DNA of 64,000 bases from Cinnamomum chago (taxonomy: Eukaryota; Streptophyta; Magnoliopsida; Laurales; Lauraceae), in NCBI GenBank assembly GCA_038049695.1, contig CP142461.1:23629001-23693000 (forward strand). Direction: 5' to 3'. Made by a program: the position numbers and the translations under genes. Shown piece after piece: positions 13,001 through 23,166 of the stretch (position 1 is its first letter; every line of letters begins with the position of its first letter). The notes beneath the pieces are model-generated. The model saw nothing but the letters and a program-made list of their open reading frames with translations, made no database searches and was not told the origin of the DNA.

Positions 13001-16000
13001 GGGCTTACTGTCCTATTGGTGTACGTCGATGATATCATCATCTCTGGGATAGACTCTGGCATGATCACACATCTACAAGCATCCTTACATGAATCTTTCC
13101 ATATGAAAGATTTAGGGCCACTCACATACTTTCTAGGCCTTGAGGTTCATCAGTCAGCGAAAGGTCTCATCCTTGATCAACACAAATATGCTATGGATCT
13201 CATTGAGACAGCTGGTCTTCAAAACTCCACTCCTGTAGATACGCCTGTTGAGGCTAATCTCCAGCTTGCGCACGATACGGGCGATCTTCTTCCTGATGCC
13301 ACAATGTATCGACGGTTAGTCGGCGGTTTGATCTACTTAACCATCACTCGGCCTGATATCTCGTATGCAGTGAATATGGTTAGTCAGTTCATGACACAAC
13401 CACGCCATCTCCATCTAGTTGCTGTTCGGCGCATTCTTCGATATGTTCTTCATACACCATCTCGTGGTCTTTTCTTTCCTGTGGGCAATCCGATGTCTCT
13501 CATTGCTTATTCAGATGCTGACTGGGCTAGTTGCCCTGATAGTCGCCGATCTACCACTGGTTGGTGCATGTTCCTGGGGGACTCCTTAATTTCCTAGAAA
13601 TGTAAAAAACAAGATAAAGTCTCCAAATCTTCCACAGAAGCAGAATATCGTGCTATGTCGGCTGCCACTTCTGAAATTGTCTGGCTTCGGGGTCTCCTTT
13701 CTGAGCTTGGATTTTCCCAATCTGGTCCTACTCCTCTCTATGCCGACAATACCAGTGCCATACGGATTACTGAAAATCCTGTCTTCCATGAACTCACAAA
13801 GCATATTGAGGTGGCTTGTCATTACATACGTGATGAATTTGTGCGTGGAGCAATTACTCTTCCTCATGTTTCTACCGGACTTCAAATTGCAGATATCTTT
13901 ACCAAGGGACTTCCCCGGCCACGACACCAATTCTTAGTTGGCAAATTGATGCTCGTGGATTCACCCGCATCAATTTGAGGGGGGGTGTTAAATGGGTCAG
14001 TGGGTCAGCCCATGACAAATAAAGCCCAAACTTGGAGAGAAGTTACCTCACATGTGTACAGCTATGTAAATTATATCATTGCCATATTAAGAGATGTAAT
14101 TTAGATTATGATTAGATTAGATGGGTTGTAATCTAGTGATTGCTTCAATTATGTAACATATATAGCAACTATAATTCTATAAAAGAACATCGTGAGTCCT
14201 CAATGAGGATCATCGAATTCACAAAGGCTTTTGTCTCTTCTTCCTCCTTTGCTAGCTTTGACAATATATAGGTACTACAACACTTATTCTCCATTCATCC
14301 GGCAATTTCTTTGTCATTAATATCTTATTGAAGAGTCTAGTTAACCAAATCTCTCAAACTTCTCTTAAGCATTTACAAGCCTCAATCGGAATGTCATATG
14401 GACCCTTAGCCTTTCTTGTCTTCATTTATTTTTATGCTTTTTTCGCTTCCACTTCCCTAATTCTACGAAAAAAAATATGCTTTGCTAATGAAGCATCCTC
14501 TTTTATCCTTATGCCTCCTATAATAGTCTTCATTTAAAATTATGCTAAAGCATTCCCTCAACCTTTCTTTGATATTTTTGCCCTTCACTAGAACCTTTTG
14601 GTCATTGCTCTTAATACATTTGACATGATCTAAGTACCTACTTTTCCTTTCTCTTATTTTTGTAAGATTAAAAAATACTGTTATTTGCTTCTCTTGTTCC
14701 CAACCTACTATATTGGTCATGCTTTGCACTTTGCATCACTTACTACTTTCTTAGGTTCTTTCTTTGCCATCTTATACATCTCATAGCTTTCCATATTCCT
14801 AGTTCCCTACCAAACTTTGTAATAATGTCTCTTCTCGCGCACAACTTCCTAAACCTCTATACTCCACCACTAGCTATCTTTATTATAGTGTATTTTCCTT
14901 TTCTACTCTCCAACCAGCTCTTTTGCAGCCTTCCGAATACATTTAGCCATTTGTTTCCAGATCATTGTTGTTTCTTCTTCAAAATTCCAATCTCCATCTT
15001 GAATCACTTTACCTTAAATATTGTTGTCCTTTCTCCATTCAAATCCCTCCACCTTGTTTTAGGGTACATTTTATATAGTATTTTTTTTTTTAACTTCTAA
15101 TGCAAGTATCTAAAACTCCTAACTTATGTTGTGTGCTTAAACTCTCTCCTAGAATAATCTTACAGTCTTTACAAGTCAATCGGTTATGTTTTCTAACTAG
15201 AAAAAAGCTTCTCTCTCCTACTTGTTCCACTTTTATAAGTAATTAAATGCTCCTCTCTTTTTAAAGCAATTGTTTTCTATTACAATGTCAAATGCTAATG
15301 CAAAGCCCGAGATAGTGTCTCCTAACTCATTCTTTTCTCTAAATCCATGTCGTCCAAACAGATCTGTCTATCTATTGATCAATATATATGGGTGTGCGTT
15401 GCAAAGAAAAACTCTGGAGTAGGCCCTACAGTGATTTACATCATTAGGTGACCCCATTTTAATTTGTTCCTAAAAGAGAAATCCTTGATGTGGATCTCAT
15501 GGGATCAAAATAAACGGGTTTGAGATTAATTTGTTGTTTCCAAAACCATGTTTAATAAAGATTAAAATTCTTAGATTGGTCTTTGTACACATCCACATGA
15601 ATGAGATGAATTTGTTGTTTCCAAAACCATGTTTTATAAAGATTAAAAATCTTAGATCGGTCTTTGTACACATCCACATGAACCCAAGTTTTCATAAGGA
15701 TTCTAAAATCCATGGAATTGAGAAATCCATATTAGAAACCCTTACCCCTTGTCACGACCCCGGATCTAGTTAAAGGATAATCACAGCCAGTAGCCCAGAG
15801 CCCCGAGCGGTGCACGCGGGACTGTGCGGAACATTTCGCCCACTCGTATGATTTCCCACGAGTTTCCACGGTAAGGATCCCATACGGAATCATACTATGA
15901 CATGAGTTTTATTTCAGCAGAAGCTTGTAGAAAATCACACATGCGTATCATAAACAATAAGGAGACATGCATTAAAGATAGGCACAGTCACAACATGGCA

Positions 16001-19000
16001 TTCCCAGAACATTAAGTTAGAATATTTAGACAAAAGTAAAGTTTAGTTACATCCCAAGATAAAGCTAACATCGGCCGTTACAACAAAATCCCAAAATGTT
16101 ATAAACACTCTCCAAAATGATCGGCCACTCCAGTGCAATCATGACGTCTAGACGACATCATCCGCGCACTACACATCTATGCCATGTGGCTCATCAGCCG
16201 CCTCCTGTGGCTCCGCCTCAAAGGGAATGGGGAAAATACCTACAGCACCAAAGGGAACAGGTCAAGCATAACATGTTTGCTATGGTTAAAGTTAAACTGG
16301 AATAATACTCTAACATATGACAAGGCATGATCATACTTGATTAACATACTGAAATAAAGAGGAACATGAGTGCCAATAAAGTATATCTAACATCACGTAT
16401 ATCCTAGCAAAATAGCAAACCACATGAATCTACATTCTCGCTAATGCACATTGTAAAGGGGCATGCATACATAGAGACAGAGATATAATTATAGTAAGCC
16501 AGACCTCACAAGGAGGCTTTTATAGCTGGTGCATACATACATACGAGGCATTTCCATGGCTCCAGAGACAATCTCATATGGAAAAGAAATCTCAATTTGC
16601 AGTTGGTTACATAAATTTAAGGACCTCAAAATGGTTGATCAGATTGAAGAGGGTGCTGAAGCTTAGATGTGCTGACTTGGGTTACAATAACAAGCATACT
16701 GGACATACTAACAAGTGGTCACGGGCTGAGGGGTGACTCTCGGACAAGGAAATACATACTTTGAACATTCTTGCATAATTCAGAAGCCCTCAAATGGCCT
16801 AGAAATAACATGGCAGGTATATGTGGGGTCGAAATACCAAACTACTGTAAGTCGGAAACATGATGGAATGGTCATGGAAAAACAGGGTCCTAGGGTCTAG
16901 AAAATCGGGCAGCATTCTGGCATGGAATGGCTCAACCCAAATGGGTAATAGGGGAAAAGGGCGGATCCGAGTGACCGAGAGGGAGCAGGGCAACCGAATG
17001 CTCGCTGCAGCACCCAATAGACCACACTGCGGATCCTAATTCATAGGGGTAAGCAGGGCAATAAAATGCTCGCTAAACCTTGTGTGTAAGTGACAAGTCC
17101 TACTTGTTATGTGAAGGTCGGGTACGGAGTATACAGAGGAATCATGCAAATTCGAGGACGGTATTCGCCATTGTAAGTGAAAAACAATAATTGAGGGGTT
17201 AAGCGGGATAATTCTGTGTAACAGTCAAGGTTCCATGACAAACTGCTAATCCAAAGCTACGGGTTGCCATTGACATTTCGGGGTAGTAAGATTTGGCATT
17301 GCGCTCGCTTAGGGTGATGACCAAGCTCAACAAACACCCCTACTAATATCAAGTCCAATTAGTTAAAATGGGTCCAAGTTATAAGTTGGGTACCAACAAG
17401 AGGGTAGACTCCACCATGGGGATTGAGCTCCCTGGTGAGCTCGCTGGGGGTGCAGGGGGCAAAACCCCCAACACCTAGACGGATTTTCCATCAGGTTGCT
17501 AAAGGGTCTTAAGGGAGAATCCGAGTTCTTTGGTCTAAGGTTCAGGGTGTTTACCCAAAGAACCGGGCTTCATTGAGCCTCCATTCATAGTTAAAAAGGA
17601 GTAAAATCCTCCTAAAGTAATTTGGGAAGTGTTGGGAAACATTTGGAGTTGAAGAGGGCTCAAAACAGGTCCAAACAGGGTCAACCGGGTGGCTTGAATG
17701 GCACAACTGAGTGACCTGATAGGCACAACCGGGCAGCTCACCCGGTTGTCCACGGTCGACCAAGGCAGTGTCCGTGTGTGGGACAATCGGACAGCTCCCG
17801 GTTGTCCCATACATGGCACTTCCGTTAATGGATTTCGCATGGGTTTTGCCCTTGGAAAACTTGGGAGATTTTGGGAATCTTTGGGAAACCATTGTCCAAC
17901 ATTTATACACTCCTATTACACCATTCTAATCATCATTCAACTCAAGGAAATGTGGAGAAAATGCATGAATAGTAGCTTTAACAACAAGAGAATTCCTTGA
18001 AAATTTACACTAGAATTGCATGCATGTTTAAAACTCAAATTAAACACTTGCCTCAAGTGAAAGAGCTTCCAAAACACCTCTCTACACTCTCCAAACAGCT
18101 GGGAAACTCCTAGAACAAAACCCCCAAAAATCAACCCATAATTCTACCCGAAAATGGAAAATCAACAAAGAATGGAAGAGAGGGGTTGCATGTTGGAAGT
18201 TAGGGCATCCAAGGGCTATGAATTCATATTCTAACAAAAGGAAGAAGATTGATTACCAGTAAGGGGTCCTACCAGCAAGATTGCCATGCTGGAATTCCCA
18301 CAAAAATGGGGTCTTCTCATAGAGGAGAGTGAGAGGAAGAAGATGGTGGTGCTTGCTTGGTGATTTCTGGCCTAAAATTGAGTTTTTGGTGGCAAAAGAA
18401 TGGGAAAAGAGGGAGGAGGGAGTGCTGTTGCAGAACTGGGAGAGAGAGAGAGCTGATCAAGAGGGAGGGAGAAATGAAGGAAAAAGAGGGTCGCGGCTTT
18501 TTTGAAGGCAATGGGTTTGGTGGGGACCGCAACTTAATTGACTTGGGATGCGAAATTGAGGGTCTTCTGGCCCCAGATTGAAAAGGTCAAAGTGCAAAAG
18601 TTGTTCGAAATTAAATCTAGTTTCCAACGAGGACAAGCATGACATGATCAGAGGTTCCGGAAAAAAAATTGTGAATTTTCAGAAATGACCAATTTACCCT
18701 TTAACATACTAGAATCATCGGATAAAAGGGTTCTGGGGCTCCGAATGGCCATGGCATGAACATGAAAGTTGTCAGAAACAATGTCCTCCGTCTAATCAGC
18801 TCAAGAATGGAATTTTCCAGACCCTCCAAACTTTCCCGAAATTACAAATACGACCCTAAAGGTCTCCAACTAGGTTCAATGGCTCTCAAAACTTTCCAAA
18901 GCTATTGAAAAGCTATTCTAACCCACAAATTTAGTGAATTAACATCTAATCCCACTAAGAGAGCTAACACAATTAATTAGTACTAATGACTTAGTAGGTC

Positions 19001-22000
19001 GGGGTCTTACAACCCTGAACACTGCTGTAAAAAAAAAAAAAAACTGTCGTTTTGATCTTTAGATTTGGTTGCAGAAGTGATGCAGTCTCAGACCCTCCAT
19101 GTTGTACTTCAGTCTTCAACTGTTGTAGATATGCAGCCGAGGGTCTCTTTGGGCCTGCACCTCACCAAAGAGGAAGAGAAATGCTCAAACACAAAATAGT
19201 CTGAATGCCTTTCAGTATGTTATAATTTTACATCACATAAAGAGCTCCATATGTTTTCCACATGATAGGAAAGGTATTCCTAGAATGATGATCGACCATT
19301 TCTTCTAATAATCATTATCATAAGCACCTAAGTCATCCAATGTTTCTGGTATCCACTTTGTGAGTTTGGCCTTTTCTACTCAACCCCATTTAAAGTGATG
19401 TTATTAGTAACTCCACAAACTTATCGTGTCTTTCCCCACTACATATAAGTTCTTTGTTGGTCTCCCCCTTTTCCTAGTTCCTTTAACATGTATCCTTAAA
19501 CACATTGCACAAGGGCTGTTTTTGTTTTCTTTGTACAAGTCCAAAATAATTTCAAATGACATTCCTTGATTTCTCTTCTATTAGAGTTATCATGATGTTT
19601 CATTTTATGTGTTCATTTCTTGTTATATCCTTTCTTCTATCTCCATGTATCTGTCTTAGCATGCGTATCTCTAGATGTACTTTCGCTTATTGTTTCTTCA
19701 TTGCCCAATGATTAGATTTATACAACAAAGTATGTTAAATTGCCGGCTTATAAAAGTGCCCCTTAAATCAAAGTGACATTCAATGATTGCATGACAATCC
19801 ACTACCATACCTTCATTTCGCCCCTTAAATCAAAATGCCCCTCATTTTCTTTATCCAGCTCTTGAACCCTCCCGTTTGCTTAATGGTTTCTCCTAGGTTG
19901 ACAAAAATGCGGCTAAATTATTTTCAAATTTTTTACCAACTCATCTGCCATACTCAGATTCGCTGAACTTGCATGGCATATATTCTTTTTTTTAGATCAT
20001 TAAACTTTCGGCTTATTTGGCTAAAAAACCATGATCCAAAGTTTAACTTATTATTTGCTTAGTTTCTTGTTTGACTGCTGAGTATTGTTATTAGAATCCT
20101 ACGATCTGTATCCAAAATATTAAGGAAAACAATTCATATCAATGCAATGTCACACCCCCAAGATTAGGTCGGATCCTAACCCAATCCCATGGGTATGAGA
20201 ATTGGGGCCAATTAATTTTTTCCTCGCATTACCTTTGTGGCCCCAATTCCGAGAGTATCGAAGTCCGCAATGAGGTTATAAATGATGATTAGTCACCATA
20301 ATCAAATCATGGAAACATCAACTCATACAATCTACGCGGATGGTAAAGTGAACACAACATATAATAACAGTGCAGAAGTAGTAACAAAAGTGCACAAGTT
20401 CAAATAGAGTTACAAAATGTCTTAAACTTAAGTTTAAGACCAACGGTAAATTTATGGCCAAAATTATACATCTGTAACATCAAAATAAAATAAGTCCAGG
20501 GGTAGTGAATGGCTTTTTAGCGCCAACCACAACGTCCTCAGACTACGTCGTCGGCGCTCCACTTATAATGTCCACCATCCGACGAAAACTCCGTGATCGC
20601 CTCACCCTCCGACTCAACTGGGGCATCAATACCTAAGCACCAAATGTCGCATCGTCACATGGAGACTTGGCGGGTAAATAAATATGAGTAACAATATAAT
20701 ATGCATCAATAGAGAATCAAGACATAAGAGATCGTGTGAGCAACAATAAGCAGAATGCTAGGCATAAAGCAAGAGTAATGTAATAGACCACACGAATCAT
20801 GTAAGGACAAAAACCCTAGCTACTCAGCCTACACTCTATAACAAGGTGGCACATAAAATAGGCCTAAAAAATGCAACATGGGAAAACCTGCTCAAAATAA
20901 ATGCAACCTAGGCAAACCTAGTCAACACCAGTCGCACATCACCTCACTGATGCATGCTGAACCCAATAGCGTACGCCCACCTCCCGATCCATAGACGGTA
21001 TATATACATATGCATGCAATAACCCTACCCACAGGTAGGCGCCCTAAACCGTGAGGGGGCTAAACCAGCCTAGTGGTGCCTAACTCAAAGGATCAAAGAC
21101 CACACACACCAATAGTGCTCGGCTTACATCTCATTTGGTATCACCACCAAAAGACAAACGGAGCAAAGCAAAGAGGTACTCCGCACACGTGTTTCACCTG
21201 ACATACCCATTGTCACATCTGAGTAGTTCCTGATACCCATCTTCTAGCTTGGGACACCTCCTATCGGATCTCACCCTGCTACTCCAGGCCCATTACACAT
21301 TGCACATAATCCATCCACACCCGTATCATATCCATTGCACATAACAAAATGATAAAGGACCGACGAATGGAGTGGATACATGCACGTGTCATGTAATATA
21401 TGGAAATGCTAACCTAATACCAATCTGGGATGCATGATTAAAGAGTCAAAGGGGTAAACGCTAATCCAACCTAGTTAGGGCCGCCCGCACATGTGGGACC
21501 TATACTCTCTAACACAATGGTTACATGGACCTAGGATGCTTTGTGTAATCATTTGGTTCCCCTGAGATTGTTAGCATCTTGGTAATGCACTATGCCACTC
21601 ACATAGTCCAATATGGGTCCCACATGCACAACCGGTCAACTTGTAAGGAGATGTCAAGCTTATACATCCCCTCACTATTGGTCCAACTTCTATTTATTAA
21701 TTACTTAGGCAAGAGGTCATGAATATAGGGGTAAGGTTCCCAAATTCTCAAAAATTAAAATTTCAATAATCCATGGTTGACCATGAGCCCTTCATGCTCG
21801 ACCGTGGGGTCTTACAGTAAGCCCCACTGTTGACTGTGAGCCCATTGTGAGAAAAGGCATGTCTGAGGTTCTACAGTAACTGCAAGGCCGGGAGGTCTCA
21901 CGATTTGTCGCCTTCCATGGCTAGCCAGGGGACCCGCATGGTTAGCCGAGAGCTCACCGTAGTGTAATCCATGGTGAGCCTCCTGAAGCCTCACCGTTAA

Positions 22001-23114
22001 CCGTGACCCTTCAGAAGCCGAATGTGGAAGGAGATCATGATGAGTTTCAAGGGAGCTTCTCCGCCCATCTCTAATGGGGTTCCTAACATCATCTAGGGTT
22101 AGTCCAAGGCTCCTATTCCACACATCTTTCTACCAATTTAAGACCCAATAATGCATTCACCATTAATGCATCATAAATTCCCACCTACCATTCAAACCAT
22201 CATAAATGAGCTTTAAAAAGGGTTGGATTACATGATTAAAAGCATAGAATCAAAATAAACAAAGCATCATCATGTTATTCACATTCATTCACTTGCCTTG
22301 TTAGCTTTTCACAAAAACCCACTTTTTGGTGCCTAGCATTTTCCAAATCTCTTGCTTCACACCTCACCCCCACCAATCCAAAGTTATATGTCTCTTGCCT
22401 ACATGCCAAAGAGGAGGATACATCTAAACCAGGAATGCTTGCCCCTAGTAAGAAACAAATGAATTACATGAAGATGTGGGGAAGATTGGCTTACCTAGAA
22501 GTGAAAAAGGAGGAGGAGGTGATGAAGAAGATGATGGGGAAGGCCTTGAAGCTGGGGGGTCCTTGGGGAGAGCTTGGAATCCTTGAGAGCTTGAGCTTGA
22601 GAGAGGGGGAAGAGGAGAGGAGTAGAGAGTGGAGAGTGGAGAGGAAGAGGGGTGAAATAAGGGAAAGGAGGGGATTAGGGCTTTGTAGAGTAGGTTTTAC
22701 AGAATTATAAATAAGGACTCAAGGATAGATTCCATAGCAGGAATACAAGAATATATAGACGCTAGTCGATGTTCCTTAGCTTGCAAGCATTCTGAGGTTA
22801 TGACTCCAAAATTTTATGAATTGACAACTAATTACATGAAGACTCATTATATCTCTAGTACCAGTTTCTAAACAAAACAAGAATACAAATCCAATGAAAT
22901 AGTGACAAGACCTCAGGGATACCTACATCATAAAAATAAAAATAAAAATAAAAAGTTGAAAGGATTAGAGATGTCAAGGGGCCTGGCCCTCCTCTTATAC
23001 ATGAGTGGGATTTTGGCCCATTGGGACAGGCCTACGGGCCTTGGGCTAGATCTGAAACATGGTCTTAAAGCCCATTCACTTGCAACCCTCTTGGTCTGTG
23101 TGTGACTGTGTGTG

Positions 23115-23166
<52 letters not shown>

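Larger units (their letters stand above)
8803..14263 (+). mobile_element. Ty1-copia LTR retrotransposon, nearly intact and recent
   Basis: The 5461-bp element has 278-bp LTRs (8803-9080 and 13986-14263), an exact target duplication ATATA (8798-8802 and 14264-14268), an iMet-like primer-binding site directly after the 5' LTR, one long gag-pol frame (9842-13978) and a G-rich polypurine tract abutting the 3' LTR. I count one mismatch between the LTRs (C at 8943 region, T in the right copy), so the insertion is young. The domain order Gag-PR-IN-RT-RH defines Ty1-copia. It is sense-oriented with respect to the host gene and sits in an RTE LINE within the long intron. Confidence 0.95.
5985..15370 (-). 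mobile_element. RTE-type LINE, 5'-truncated, split by three insertions
   Basis: On the minus strand it encodes degenerate RTE endonuclease sequence (about 15360-15130; [16 protein letters not shown]) and then reverse transcriptase sequence: CTNYRGIKL-type text near 14260 and 8740, [16 protein letters not shown] near 8020, [13 protein letters not shown] near 7925, and [20 protein letters not shown] near 6450. It ends in a (GAT)n-type tail near 6000. The catalytic F-A-D-D motif reads F-A-N-D, and there are frameshifts and stops, so it is dead. A Mutator-like element (6754-7867), a TRIM (8377-8730) and a copia element (8803-14263) interrupt it. The LINE-derived sequence itself is about 2.4 kb. 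Confidence 0.85.
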
